A stretch of 64,000 bases of DNA from Myxococcales bacterium (GTDB taxonomy: Bacteria; Myxococcota_A; Polyangia; Haliangiales; Haliangiaceae), in contig JAQBQE010000035.1 of the NCBI GenBank assembly GCA_028287135.1, forward strand, positions 1 through 64,000, in the 5' to 3' direction. The notes below the pieces were generated by a model. The model did not search any database, was not told the origin of the DNA, and worked only from the letters and a program-made list of their open reading frames with translations. Both the position numbers and the translations under genes were made by a program. Below, piece after piece: positions 16,344 through 24,660 of this stretch (positions within the stretch are counted from its first letter, which is position 1; each line of letters starts with the position of its first letter).

Positions 16344-16685
16344 ATGAGCATGACTGTCACCACCAAGAGATGGCCTCGCGGCACCGGCCAATGGAGTCGC
16401 ACTCGCATCCTGATCGTCGCCACCAATCCCGGTGTGCGAGACCAGCTGGTGGCAGCCTGGTCAGCCGACCATGACGTGGTCGTGGCCCAGTCTCCTCTCG
16501 AGGTCATCCGTCGCGTCGAGTCCGACGGCCCGATGATCTCGACGGTGGTGATCGCCGATTGCGTGGGCTCGGTGGCTCGCAAGGAGCTCGCCGAGTTCAT
16601 CACGACGTCGTACCCGTTCGTCCGCGTCATCATGCACGACGCCGAGCCAGCAGCGCGCGCCGACTACGCGACCGCGACCCTCTAG
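16344..16685 (+). CDS. Degenerate receiver-like domain protein
   Basis: A 113-residue protein. After a short basic N-terminus the sequence RTRILIVATNPGVRDQLVAAWSADHDVVVAQSPLEVI follows the first strand and helix of a response-regulator receiver, and STVVIADCVGS sits where the phospho-acceptor strand (usually VLLDxxMP) should be. An Asp is present there, but the acidic pair after the first strand and the downstream lysine are not clear, so this may be a pseudo-receiver. The start ATG at 16344 is chosen for the GAGGGGGA ribosome-binding site just upstream. It converges with the membrane kinase gene: the two stop codons overlap by 3 bases, which links them spatially though not transcriptionally. 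Confidence 0.55.
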   Translation: MSMTVTTKRWPRGTGQWSRTRILIVATNPGVRDQLVAAWSADHDVVVAQSPLEVIRRVESDGPMISTVVIADCVGSVARKELAEFITTSYPFVRVIMHDAEPAARADYATATL

Positions 16686-18376
16686 GTCCACGCATTCGGC
16701 GGCGGATCGATCGCGAGCGGGCGCCCCCGCCGTGCCGCGATGAACGCCTGCGCAAACGACACTGCCGAGGAGAACCGCCGTCGCGGATCCTTGGCCATCG
16801 CGACCGCGAGCACGTCCTCGATCTGGGTCGAGACCCGGCCGAGCAGACCCGGGCGCACGGGTGGCGAGTGGACGACCTGATACACGAGCTCGGAGAGGTC
16901 CTTGCCCTTGAACGGCGAGCGACCGGTCAGACAGCGATACGCGATCGCGCCGAGCGCATAGACGTCGGCGAGGTGCGTGACATGTCCACCGGAGGCTTGC
17001 TCGGGCGCCATGTACTGAGGCGTTCCGACGACGCCCTCGCCGGTCAGCGTGCCTTCACTGCCGACGAGCTTCGACACCCCGAAGTCGAGGATCTTCCACG
17101 TCGAGCCTTCGTGGAGGAACAGGTTGTGCGGCTTCAGATCGCGATGGACCACGCCCGCGAGCCGCGCGACCTCGAGGCCGCGCGCGACCTGATCGAGCAG
17201 GACGACCAGCTCGTCGGACGGCATCCGTGGCTCGGTGCGTAGCCGGGTTGCCAGATCCGTCCCGTACAGGCGCTCCATCGCGATGTACGGCACCGGTGCC
17301 TCGGGGGCCGACAGCTCGATCACCTCGACGATGTGCGGTGACACGAGGCGCGCTGCGAGATCCATCTCGCGATGAAACCGATCGATCAACGACGTGTTGC
17401 CGGTCGCCTTCTGGTTGAGCAGCTTGATCGCGACCGACCTCCCATCGGGGCGCATCGCCTCGTAGACATCGCCCATCGCGCCACGACCGAGCACGAGCCC
17501 GATCTTGTACGAGCCCATGAGCTGACCGGTCCAGCGACCCTCGTCGGCATGCCGCTGCCGCGCCGACTCGTCCTTGACCTCGGCGAGCGCCTGCTGCTGA
17601 TCGCCGATCACCTGCATCGCGTTCTGCAGCTCGGCCACGGCTGCCGTGTTCGTCCGTCGCGCCCAGCGCCCGAGCATGTAGCTCGCCACCTGCATGCCGA
17701 CGATCAAGATCTCGGCGACCAGGAGCTGGAACTTCGTCGCCACGAGCCGGCTCGACATCACGCCGACGTCGTCGATCCAACCGACGAGGATCGCGCCCGA
17801 CAGGAGGATGTGACCGCCGATGCAGATGCCGGCCACCGACAGCGAGATCCAGCGATTGCGTCCGAGCGAGATGAAGACGATGCCGAGGATCGAGATCATC
17901 ACGACCGCGGAGAACGGGCCGAAGTAGTAGAGCATCGGCAGCACACCGCCGGTCGTCGCGATGATCCACAGGACGCCGACGGGTGTCGCCTGCCAGCGCT
18001 CTGCCTTGCCCGACAGCCAGAGCAGGCCGACGTTCGCGAGCGACATCGTGGCCGCGCCGACCCAGAACACATATCGCGCCATCGGATCGCCACCGATCAG
18101 CAGCGACAGCGCGATCGCCGACAGCGGCGCGAGGACGCCGAAGAAGTGGAACATCCGCATCCGCGGCAGGTCCGCGCGATCGAGCGCCTGCGCAGCGGTG
18201 GGACCCGCGGCCTTGGACGTCGTGGCCCACACCGACGGTCTGGGCTCGGCGCCGTGCGGAGCCTGCGATCCCGCCATCCCTTCTTCGGCGAGCGCGCGAG
18301 GAGTTGCTGCCTCGGTGCCTGCATCCTCCGCGGGGTCACGCGGGAGAATGTCCGTGGCCTCTTCGCCGCGTTCCAC
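16682..18376 (-). CDS. Ser/Thr protein kinase with N-terminal six-helix membrane domain
   Basis: A 564-residue kinase with an inverted layout. Residues 1-75 are a cytoplasmic tail, about 76-240 contain six hydrophobic segments, 242-280 look like a coiled coil (VAELQNAMQVIGDQQQALAEVKDE), and the kinase domain runs from about 288 to the end. It has the Gly-rich loop LGRGAMGDVY, the ATP lysine K318 in VAIKLL, the HRDLKPHN loop with D413, the DFG at 431-433, and GTPQYMAPEQA. All catalytic residues are intact. Most bacterial Hanks-type kinases have the kinase first and one helix later; here a membrane sensor precedes the kinase, as in a histidine-kinase layout. The signal sensed is unknown. It is expressed as a single gene converging on the receiver-like gene. 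Confidence 0.9.
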   Translation of the reverse strand: MERGEEATDILPRDPAEDAGTEAATPRALAEEGMAGSQAPHGAEPRPSVWATTSKAAGPTAAQALDRADLPRMRMFHFFGVLAPLSAIALSLLIGGDPMARYVFWVGAATMSLANVGLLWLSGKAERWQATPVGVLWIIATTGGVLPMLYYFGPFSAVVMISILGIVFISLGRNRWISLSVAGICIGGHILLSGAILVGWIDDVGVMSSRLVATKFQLLVAEILIVGMQVASYMLGRWARRTNTAAVAELQNAMQVIGDQQQALAEVKDESARQRHADEGRWTGQLMGSYKIGLVLGRGAMGDVYEAMRPDGRSVAIKLLNQKATGNTSLIDRFHREMDLAARLVSPHIVEVIELSAPEAPVPYIAMERLYGTDLATRLRTEPRMPSDELVVLLDQVARGLEVARLAGVVHRDLKPHNLFLHEGSTWKILDFGVSKLVGSEGTLTGEGVVGTPQYMAPEQASGGHVTHLADVYALGAIAYRCLTGRSPFKGKDLSELVYQVVHSPPVRPGLLGRVSTQIEDVLAVAMAKDPRRRFSSAVSFAQAFIAARRGRPLAIDPPPNAWT

Positions 18377-18396
18377 GCCGCGACGATAGCGCGTCC

Positions 18397-19095
18397 CTAC
18401 ACGTAGCCGACGTAAATGTGCTGGACGTCGTCGTCCTCGTCGACATCGGCGAGGAACTGCTCGACCTCACCGCGGGCGACCGGGTCCTCGAGCTTCATCG
18501 GGTTCTTGGGGCGCCAGCCAAGGCGCATCGTCGCGACCGTCCAGTGGAGCGCGGACAGCGCCTTGCTCACCGCGTCGAGATCGGTGGGCTCGGTGTAGAA
18601 CCGAAATCCGCCCTCGCCGTCCGGCTCGAAGTCCTGCGCGCCCGCCTCGATGGCGGCCTCCTCGGGGTCGGCACCGGCGGGCGGCGACGCGTCGACGAGG
18701 CCGACGTGCGAGAAGTCCCACGACACCGAGCCGGTGTTGCCGAGCTGCCCCTTGCGGAACAGGACGCGGACCGTGGTCGCCGTGCGGTTCTTGTTGTCGG
18801 TCAGGCACTCGACGATCACCGGAACTCGATGAGGCGCGAAGCCTTCATAGGTCACGGTCTCGAACGTGACGGACTCGTCGAGGAGCCCGGCGCCCTTCTT
18901 GATGGCGCGGTCGAGGGTGTCGCGCGGCATCGATGCCTTCTTCGCGGCTTCGACCGATGCGCGCAGGCGTGGGTTCATCGCCGGATCGGCGCCGCCCTTC
19001 GCCGCGATCATGATCTCCTTCGCGAGCTTGCTGAAGATCTTGCCCTTGGCCTGGGCTGACGCTGCTTTGCCCTTGGCCTTCCACTGTGCGCCCAT
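18397..19095 (-). CDS. YebC/PmpR family protein
   Basis: A 232-residue protein of the YebC/PmpR (TACO1-like) family, known as transcription regulators and, more recently, as translation factors for polyproline stretches. The sequence shows [63 protein letters not shown] and [11 protein letters not shown], all standard. The N-terminus begins [11 protein letters not shown] instead of the usual MAGHSKW, which marks the less common second lineage of the family. Many proteins in this window carry Pro-rich runs, which would be consistent with a need for such a factor; that link is inference. Confidence 0.9.
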   Translation of the reverse strand: MGAQWKAKGKAASAQAKGKIFSKLAKEIMIAAKGGADPAMNPRLRASVEAAKKASMPRDTLDRAIKKGAGLLDESVTFETVTYEGFAPHRVPVIVECLTDNKNRTATTVRVLFRKGQLGNTGSVSWDFSHVGLVDASPPAGADPEEAAIEAGAQDFEPDGEGGFRFYTEPTDLDAVSKALSALHWTVATMRLGWRPKNPMKLEDPVARGEVEQFLADVDEDDDVQHIYVGYV

Positions 19096-19232
19096 GCGCT
19101 GCTTCTAGCGTCGCAAGGACCGCGGCGGCAAGCCCCTGGCTTCCGCGTTGCTCGTGATGTGCACGTGGTGGCGCAATCCGACGTGAACCTGGCGCGAGTC
19201 GCGCAAACTGCATGGCCGAAACCAAAAAGGCT

Positions 19233-19260
19233 TTTGATCACGATTCACGCTGAGTACTGT
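19233..19260 (+). promoter_or_regulatory. Possible promoter of the vWA lipoprotein gene
   Basis: TTTGAT at 19233-19238 and TACTGT at 19255-19260 are separated by 16 nt and lie in an AT-richer pocket about 28 nt before the gene's start codon. They fit a weak sigma-70-type promoter. This is visual pattern matching only. Confidence 0.3.
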
Positions 19261-19287
19261 CCGCGCAACTTCGAGGGAGGTTCGTTC

Positions 19288-20244
19288 ATGAAGTTGATTA
19301 CCACTGCAATCCTGGCTGGTTCGGCGCTCGCTCTCGTCGGTTGTGGTCCCGCTGGTCGCGAGGACGGCGATGGCGATGGCGATGGCGACGGCAACATGAA
19401 CACCCCCGACGCAGGCCCGACCGGCGAGGCACGCAAGTGCAGCAAGATGGACATCGTGTTCGTCGTGGACGACTCGGGCTCGATGGCCGAGGAGCAGGGC
19501 AACCTCGCTCACAACTTCCCGATGTTCGCCGACGTGCTCCAGAACTACGTTAACGAGGACGGTGAGCACATCGACTTCCGCGTGGCGGTGACCACGACCG
19601 GTCGCGACCTCACCTACAGCAACTCGTTCGGCTCGATGTTCCCGCCGATGAGCTTCTCCGAGATGGGTGACGACGGCGCGTTCCGCAACAACTGCAACGT
19701 CAACCGGCGCTGGCTCGAGCCGAGCGATCCGGATCTCGGCACCGCACTCAGCTGCCGCGCTAGCGTCGGCACCGGTGGTCCCGGCTACGAGATGCCGCTG
19801 CTGATGACCAAGTGGGCACTCGGGGATCGCGTTGCGGACAACACCAACGCGGGCTTCCTCCGCGACGACGCACTGCTCGGCATCGTGATGCTGACCGACG
19901 AGGACGACAGCTCGTCGACGCAGAACAACTTCACGATCGACGCCAGCAACCCGAACAGCGGTCCGGTGGTCGACTTCGAGCCGGCCGATGCGATCCAGTT
20001 CCTCGACGGCGTGAAGGGTCACCGCTCGCGGTGGGCCGCGGGCGTGATCGCCGGTCAGACGTCGTGCAGCTCCGGATTCGGCGAGGCCGCCGAGGCCACG
20101 CGGCTCAAGCAGTTCGTCCAGATGACGAACGCGAGTGGTCCGCAGCAGGCTGTGTTCTCGTCGATCTGCGACGGCAACCTGACCGGCGCGCTGAACGACA
20201 TCATCGCGAAGTTCCAGAGCGCCTGCGGCGGCATCATCCTGTAG
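19288..20244 (+). CDS. vWA-domain lipoprotein
   Basis: A 318-residue exported protein. MKLITTAILAGSALALVGC is a lipoprotein signal with Cys19 as acceptor. An acidic Gly-Asp repeat (residues about 25-33) and a short linker follow. The von Willebrand A domain starts with MDIVFVVDDSGSMAEEQGN, whose D59, S61 and S63 form the DxSxS metal-ion site. Later GIVMLTDEDDSSS supplies the downstream acidic MIDAS element. Several cysteines in the C-terminal half (CNVNRRW, ALSCRASV, TSCSSGF, SICDGN, SACGG) suggest disulfides. The start ATG at 19288 is fixed by a GAGGGAGG ribosome-binding site 8 nt upstream. Such proteins are very common in myxobacteria; the ligand is unknown. Confidence 0.85.
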   Translation: MKLITTAILAGSALALVGCGPAGREDGDGDGDGDGNMNTPDAGPTGEARKCSKMDIVFVVDDSGSMAEEQGNLAHNFPMFADVLQNYVNEDGEHIDFRVAVTTTGRDLTYSNSFGSMFPPMSFSEMGDDGAFRNNCNVNRRWLEPSDPDLGTALSCRASVGTGGPGYEMPLLMTKWALGDRVADNTNAGFLRDDALLGIVMLTDEDDSSSTQNNFTIDASNPNSGPVVDFEPADAIQFLDGVKGHRSRWAAGVIAGQTSCSSGFGEAAEATRLKQFVQMTNASGPQQAVFSSICDGNLTGALNDIIAKFQSACGGIIL

Positions 20245-20263
20245 ACCGCGCTACCGTGACGGC

Positions 20264-20896
20264 ATGCGAGGTAAGCATGTCGTGGTCACGGGTGGGCGTG
20301 GAGCACTGGGGAAGGGCGTCGTCGAGCTGCTGACCGCGAAGGGCGCGATCGTCCACGTCGCGGACCGGCCCGACGCCCAGCTCGATCACGAAGCTGGCGC
20401 TGTCGCCTTCTACGAGGCGCTTCCGCCGATCTGGGCGTCGATCCACCTCGTCGGTGGATTCGCGATGGCGCCGATCGCCGAGACCTCGCTCGCCGACTTC
20501 GAGGCGCAGTGGAAGGTCAACACGGTGACCTGCTTCCTCGCGTGTCGTGAGGCGGTGAAGTCGATCCGCAAGGGGAGCGGCGGTGGTCGGATCGTCAATG
20601 TGGCCGCGCGTCCCGTGATCGCAGCCGTCGGCGGGATGACGTCGTACCTCGCTGCGAAGGCGAGCGTCGCGGCGATCACCCAGGGCCTCGCCGCGGAGCT
20701 GATCGGTGATGGGATCCTCGTCAACGCGATCCTGCCATCGACGATCGATACGCCGGCGAACCGCGCCTCGATGCCGAAGGCTGACCACGCCACCTGGCCC
20801 AGGCCGAGCGAGATCGCCGAGACCATCGCGTTCCTGGCGTCGCCCGAGAACGCGCTGACCTCGGGCGCGCTGGTGCCCGTTTTCGGCCGTGCGTGA
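20264..20896 (+). CDS. Short-chain dehydrogenase/reductase
   Basis: A 210-residue Rossmann-fold oxidoreductase, at the short end of the classical SDR range. The cofactor motif is TGGRGALGKGVVELL at about 9-23, in place of TGxxxGxG. The active-site helix contains SYLAAKASVAAITQGLAAEL with the Tyr and Lys of the YxxxK motif. The usual catalytic Ser strand is represented by IVNVAARPVIAAVGG, where the Ser is not obvious, so activity may differ from standard members. The C-terminal TSGALVPVFGRA is typical. It starts 19 nt after the vWA lipoprotein gene, so they may be co-transcribed although no functional link is evident. Confidence 0.82.
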   Translation: MRGKHVVVTGGRGALGKGVVELLTAKGAIVHVADRPDAQLDHEAGAVAFYEALPPIWASIHLVGGFAMAPIAETSLADFEAQWKVNTVTCFLACREAVKSIRKGSGGGRIVNVAARPVIAAVGGMTSYLAAKASVAAITQGLAAELIGDGILVNAILPSTIDTPANRASMPKADHATWPRPSEIAETIAFLASPENALTSGALVPVFGRA

Positions 20897-21077
20897 GCGC
20901 TGCATCCAGATCCCCCCGGCCGGCGAAGTCGTCTGAATTCATGGCTTAACGCCGCGTGTTCACGAGGAAACCAACCGGATCAGCGGTTCGCTCGTAACCA
21001 TGGGGAACCTGCCGCGTACGAATGCACAGAAGGCGATGTGCTCGGCGCGAGTTACGCTTGCGCGACGAGCCCGCTGT

Positions 21078-21083
21078 AGGAGG
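21078..21083 (+). promoter_or_regulatory. Strong ribosome-binding site that points to a CTG start
   Basis: AGGAGG at 21078-21083, the best Shine-Dalgarno match in this region, lies 5 nt before the CTG at 21089-21091. That codon opens the frame containing the Tat signal of the molybdopterin oxidoreductase. The first ATG in that frame (21194) falls inside the signal peptide and has no ribosome-binding site. Confidence 0.6.
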
Positions 21084-21088
21084 CACCC

Positions 21089-21826
21089 CTGACCCGACCC
21101 ACCGACCATCCCGACCTCGACCGCTACCCCGAGCTGAAGAAGGCCTGGGACCGCCGCCACTTCATCAAGTCGGCGGCGATCGGCACGGCGTTCATGGCAG
21201 TCGGCGGTTCCCTGCTGCGGATCGCTGCCGATGATCTGTCCAAGCTCGCCCGCGCGGAGAAGCGCCCGGATGGTCGGCCGCGGTTGCCACCAGGTCAGCG
21301 CACGCTCGAGTACCTGCGCCCGATGGGTGGCGACGAAGGCGACGGCGACGCGCGCAACTTCAAGCTCAAGGTGTACGGCAGCGTGAAGACGCCGTTCGAG
21401 CTCGACTACGCGGCGCTGCTCAAGCTGCCCCAGGTCCAGAAGCAGGCCGACGTCCACTGTGTCACCGGCTGGTCGATGCTCGGCGGATTGTGGAAGGGCG
21501 TCCAGATCTCGATGCTCGCCGAGAAAGCGGGCATCAAGGACGACGTCAAGCACGTGATCCTCGAGGCGGCGCACGGGTTCACCGCGAACATCCCGCTCAA
21601 GGAAGCGACCGCCGACAACGCCCTCATCACCTATCGCCTGAACGGTAAGCCGTTCGCGCTGCAGCACGGCGCTCCGGTCCGCGGCCTGATCCCGGATCTG
21701 TATTTCTGGAAGAGCTCGAAGTGGATCACCGGCGTGCGGTTCGTGAAGAAGGACGATCCGGGCTACTGGGAGACGCGCGGCTATCACAATCACGCCGATC
21801 CGTGGAAAGAGGAGCGGTATGCCTGA
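21089..21826 (+). CDS. Tat-exported molybdopterin oxidoreductase (sulfite oxidase/MsrP family), probable CTG start
   Basis: A 245-residue protein if translation starts at CTG 21089, where an AGGAGG site is perfectly placed. That start adds 35 residues, including DRRHFIKSAAIGTAF, a good twin-arginine signal with RR at 22-23; starting at the ATG at 21194 would remove it. The mature part is an oxidoreductase molybdopterin-binding domain: VYGSVKTPFELDYAALLKLP, then VHCVTGWSMLGGLWKGVQI, in which Cys124 should be the molybdenum ligand, HVILEAAHGFTANIPL, and PDLYFWKSSKWITGVRFV. It belongs with YedY/MsrP-like periplasmic enzymes that reduce sulfoxides or similar substrates. It overlaps the PepSY membrane gene by 8 nt, suggesting a two-component redox unit. 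Confidence 0.82.
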   Translation: MTRPTDHPDLDRYPELKKAWDRRHFIKSAAIGTAFMAVGGSLLRIAADDLSKLARAEKRPDGRPRLPPGQRTLEYLRPMGGDEGDGDARNFKLKVYGSVKTPFELDYAALLKLPQVQKQADVHCVTGWSMLGGLWKGVQISMLAEKAGIKDDVKHVILEAAHGFTANIPLKEATADNALITYRLNGKPFALQHGAPVRGLIPDLYFWKSSKWITGVRFVKKDDPGYWETRGYHNHADPWKEERYA

Positions 21827-22637
21827 GGTCGCCGAGGAAGCCGTCTCCAAGGCTTCCAAGAAACCGTCCTCGGGCATTGGAACGACGATCAGGAAGAGGT
21901 GGCGAGGCTGGCTGCGTGCCGTGCATCGCGACTTCGGTTACCTCGCCGTCGGGTTCACGCTGATCTACGCGGTCTCGGGAATCGCGATCAATCACATCGC
22001 GGACTGGGATCCGAACTTCACGTCGAGCGAGAAGACGATCGCGATCGCACCGATCTCGGCCGAGCTCTCCGACGACGAGGCGGTCAAGCGCGTCACCGAT
22101 GCGGCGGGCACCGGGAAGCCCGACGACGTCTATCGCGCAGGCGACGAGATCCGGTTGACCTACCAGAGCGGCACCCAGGTCACCGCGATCGGTGACACCG
22201 GCGAGGTCACCGTCCAGGCGCGCGAGTCCCGGTTCTTCCTGCGGGTCGCGAACTGGCTCCACTACAACCGCGGCAAGAAGGCGTGGACGTACATGGCCGA
22301 CCTCTACGCTGTGATGCTGCTGTACCTCGCGATCAGCGGCATCTTCATGATCAAGGGGCGGCTCGGCCTCAAGTGGCGCGGTGCGATCCTGATCTCGCTC
22401 GGCCTCGGTGTGCCGCTCGCGTACGTCACGATCTCGGGTGGACCGAGTGCGAGCAACGCGAAGACTGCGAGCGTGCCGACGCCGGCCTCGAAGCCGGAGG
22501 CTCCCGCGCCTGCCGCTGACGAAGAATTCGCGCGACCTCCCGAGCGAATGGCTCCGCGCCAACCGGCGCCCGCGTCTGACGAGGCGGCAACCTCGGACGA
22601 CGCGGCGCCGAACGCGGGCAGCGGATCGTCGCGCTGA
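21819..22637 (+). CDS. PepSY-domain membrane protein, probable redox partner of the molybdoenzyme
   Basis: A 272-residue protein. A basic N-terminus leads to a transmembrane helix around residues 39-57 (DFGYLAVGFTLIYAVSGIA). A periplasmic PepSY-like segment follows (DDEAVKRVTDAAGTGKPDD). FFLRVANWLHYNRGKKAWTYMADLYAVMLLYLAISGIFMI covers a second helix, and a third lies near 193-210. The last 60 residues are a Pro/Ala/Glu-rich low-complexity tail. His residues flanking the helices (VHRDFGYL, NHIADW, WLHYN) could bind heme, as in PepSY-associated membrane reductases, but this is not proven. Translational overlap with the molybdoenzyme gene suggests it takes the role that the heme protein YedZ/MsrQ plays for MsrP. 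Confidence 0.75.
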   Translation: MPEVAEEAVSKASKKPSSGIGTTIRKRWRGWLRAVHRDFGYLAVGFTLIYAVSGIAINHIADWDPNFTSSEKTIAIAPISAELSDDEAVKRVTDAAGTGKPDDVYRAGDEIRLTYQSGTQVTAIGDTGEVTVQARESRFFLRVANWLHYNRGKKAWTYMADLYAVMLLYLAISGIFMIKGRLGLKWRGAILISLGLGVPLAYVTISGGPSASNAKTASVPTPASKPEAPAPAADEEFARPPERMAPRQPAPASDEAATSDDAAPNAGSGSSR

Positions 22638-22668
22638 TCGGGCACGGTCAGTGCGGAGCGCAGAGCCA

Positions 22669-22750
22669 GGGACGGTTTCCACTGTCTCCACTCTCGATGG
22701 GTAACGACGCGAATTTTTTGGAGGTCGCGGGGACGGTCTCCACTTTCTAG
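22669..22750. repeat. REP-like direct repeat pair
   Basis: GGGACGGTTTCCACT (22669-22683) and GGGGACGGTCTCCACTTTCTAG (22729-22750) are two forms of one motif, 46 nt apart, with a TCTCCACT half-copy between and a T6 run at 22714-22719. Motifs of this type accompany REP-associated (RAYT-like) transposases in other genomes. No transposase gene is intact here. A remnant is possible. Confidence 0.4.
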
Positions 22751-22990
22751 CGCTGCGGTGGACGGAGGCGGTAGCGGTTGGTTCGCTCGCCTCTGCGCGG
22801 GCGTCACGGGCGCGGATAGATCTCCATCGCGTGCCGACACGCGCCGACACGGTCGAAGCCCACCAGCGAGTTGATCGCGAACAGCAGCCCCGACGGGGCG
22901 CATCGGCTGCAAGAACGTCGCCCGCGACGGCGGCGCGATTCCGCCGCGCCGGCGTGGACCCGCGCGACCAGCTACTCGAGCTGCCGGTGG
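22751..22990. other. Intergenic stretch between convergent genes, possible gene remnant
   Basis: No intact gene. On the minus strand a frame ending at 22804 reads LLFAINSLVGFDRVGACRHAM and a few more residues, which looks protein-like, but the sequence upstream in that frame is Arg-rich and lacks a start. A small GCCCC-GAC-GGGGC hairpin lies at 22887-22899. Together with the REP-like repeats this could be the wreck of a mobile gene. Confidence 0.3.
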
Positions 22991-24070
22991 CTAGGCGATG
23001 ACCACGTCTGCTGCGGGCACGCCGCCAAAGCTCGTGTTCCACGCGACCGCGTAGCCGCTGACGTGGCGGAGCACGACGCGGTCTCCTGCCGCGAGCCGAT
23101 CGGGCGCGAGCGTCCACTCGCCGATCACGTCCTCCTCGTAGCAGGTCGGGCCGACGACGAGCACGCTGCGACCCTCGCCGGCGTGCGGCGCGGGACCAAC
23201 GAGCTCGATCTGGCTCCACCGCAGGTGGCAGATCCGCGAGAGATCGATCACGCGGAGCGGCCGATCGGCGAGCTCGCGCGCGACGACGACCCGCCCGCAC
23301 GCGAAGCCGGCTTCCTCGGTCACCCGCCGCCCGGGCTCGATGATCAGCTCGATCTCGCGCGGCACGGCGGCTCGCAGATCGCGCAGCGCTCCGGCGAGGT
23401 CGGCGATGCCGTGCCACGCGCCCCCGAGATCGAGGAACGAGGGCACGAGCTCGGCCTCGGCGGCGAGAGCGAGCACGGCGCGCGCGGTCGCGAGGAAGCG
23501 CTCGCTCGTCGTCGCGGTGACCGGACCGTGATGCACGTGCAGCCCCACCGGGCGTCCAGCGGCCGCGCGTACGAAGGTGCCGAGCGTGGCCTCGCCGGCG
23601 TCGAGCCCGAACCGCGAGCGGCGATGACCGCTGCCATCGAGCACGGCTCCGATCGCAGGATCACGCCCCGTGATCGAGGCGCTGATCCGGATCGCGATCT
23701 CGGCGTGAGCGGGCGCCGCCGTGACCTGGTCGATCGTCTCGCAGCCGACGATCAGCCGCCCGCGGTGATGCGCCGCCGCTTCGACCGCGCGGCCGCTCGG
23801 ATCGACGATCGAGAGCACGCGCGCGGCGGGGAGCTCGCGGACCTCCTGGGCGCTCGCGGCATCGAAGCCATCGAGCGCCGTCGCTGCAAGCTCGCGAACC
23901 GCGGCGGCCGGGAACGACTTGGCGGCGAACAGCGTGGTGACGCCGCTCGCCTGCGCGGCGACCGCGATCGCGCGGAGGTTGGCGGTGATCCGCTCGTGGT
24001 CGAACACCAGCGAGGGCCGCTCGCTGCGCTCGATCGCCTGCGCGACCGCAGGAGGGAGATCAGCCCGCAC
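22991..24070 (-). CDS. PLP-dependent fold-type III decarboxylase-like enzyme
   Basis: A 359-residue protein of the ornithine/diaminopimelate/arginine decarboxylase (alanine-racemase fold) superfamily. The PLP lysine is K51 in TLFAAKSFPAAAV. GFDAASAQEV matches the strand that follows it; HVHHGPVTAT and LDLGGAWHG are phosphate-binding turns, and IIEPGRRVTEEAG contains the conserved EPGR. Near the C-terminus GPTCYEEDVIGEW replaces the usual GPxCDSxD, retaining the cysteine that reaches the partner active site. The substrate cannot be assigned: ornithine, diaminopimelate and carboxynorspermidine decarboxylases all share these motifs, and the sequence has diverged from each. The nearby aguA/aguB genes make a polyamine role attractive but unproven. 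Confidence 0.8.
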   Translation of the reverse strand: MRADLPPAVAQAIERSERPSLVFDHERITANLRAIAVAAQASGVTTLFAAKSFPAAAVRELAATALDGFDAASAQEVRELPAARVLSIVDPSGRAVEAAAHHRGRLIVGCETIDQVTAAPAHAEIAIRISASITGRDPAIGAVLDGSGHRRSRFGLDAGEATLGTFVRAAAGRPVGLHVHHGPVTATTSERFLATARAVLALAAEAELVPSFLDLGGAWHGIADLAGALRDLRAAVPREIELIIEPGRRVTEEAGFACGRVVVARELADRPLRVIDLSRICHLRWSQIELVGPAPHAGEGRSVLVVGPTCYEEDVIGEWTLAPDRLAAGDRVVLRHVSGYAVAWNTSFGGVPAADVVIA

Positions 24071-24103
24071 GCGCGCACGCTACTACGACGCGCACACGTC
24101 CGG

Positions 24104-24649
24104 TCAGAACGACGAGACCCAGGCGCGGATCATCGGCTCGCTGCCCGGGATGTCACTGCGGATGGCCGCGTGGTGGCGCGGGAAGAACATGTGATAGCGC
24201 GCCTCGAGATCACGCAGCAGCACGCCGATGCGCTTGAGCGGTGGGGTCATCGCGACCAGGCGGTGCTCGTCGGCGTCCCGCGCGGCTGCCATGTTGGTGA
24301 CGAGGATCGTCGAGGTGCGATCGCCGTGCATGAACATGAAGCCCCACGATTGGGGATCGATCGTGATCTGGAACTTGGTCGTGGCGAACATGAACGAGGC
24401 CGCGCGATCGCCGAGCTCGAGGGCGATCTGCACCCGCCACGACTTCGCGGCCGGCAGCGAGAGGCCTCGATCGCGGAGCCACGCAGCCACCGCGAGCGTT
24501 CCTGCGTTGGGCGACAGACCGGATGGCGTCCCGATCGGATGGGTCGATACCTGCGGCGTGGTCGTCCGCGCCGGCACGGGCTCGCGCGGGGTCACGGTCC
24601 GCGCGATCGCGGGCGCGTCGGTGGTGGATCGTTTACGTTCGTCGCTCAC
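24104..24649 (-). CDS. Uncharacterised protein
   Basis: A 181-residue protein if it starts at the GTG at 24649; the frame extends to 24766, but that extension runs through the neighbouring small Cys/His frame. The first 60 residues are polar and Pro/Thr-rich (VTPREPVPARTTTPQVST). The remaining 120 look like a folded domain: AWLRDRGLSLPAAKSWRVQIALEL, then two beta segments (ASFMFATTKFQITIDPQSWGFMF and TSTILVTN) and a helical C-terminus ending in IRAWVSSF. No signal peptide or membrane helix. No known family is recognised. It follows 33 nt upstream of the PLP enzyme gene on the same strand, so the two may be co-expressed. Confidence 0.6.
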   Translation of the reverse strand: MSDERKRSTTDAPAIARTVTPREPVPARTTTPQVSTHPIGTPSGLSPNAGTLAVAAWLRDRGLSLPAAKSWRVQIALELGDRAASFMFATTKFQITIDPQSWGFMFMHGDRTSTILVTNMAAARDADEHRLVAMTPPLKRIGVLLRDLEARYHMFFPRHHAAIRSDIPGSEPMIRAWVSSF

Positions 24650-24660
24650 AACCGGACCCG

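Noticed and set aside
21726..23417. Minus-strand frame of 563 residues spanning the PepSY gene and the gap after it
   Set aside because: It is almost entirely Arg, Ala and Ser and crosses well-supported genes on both strands.
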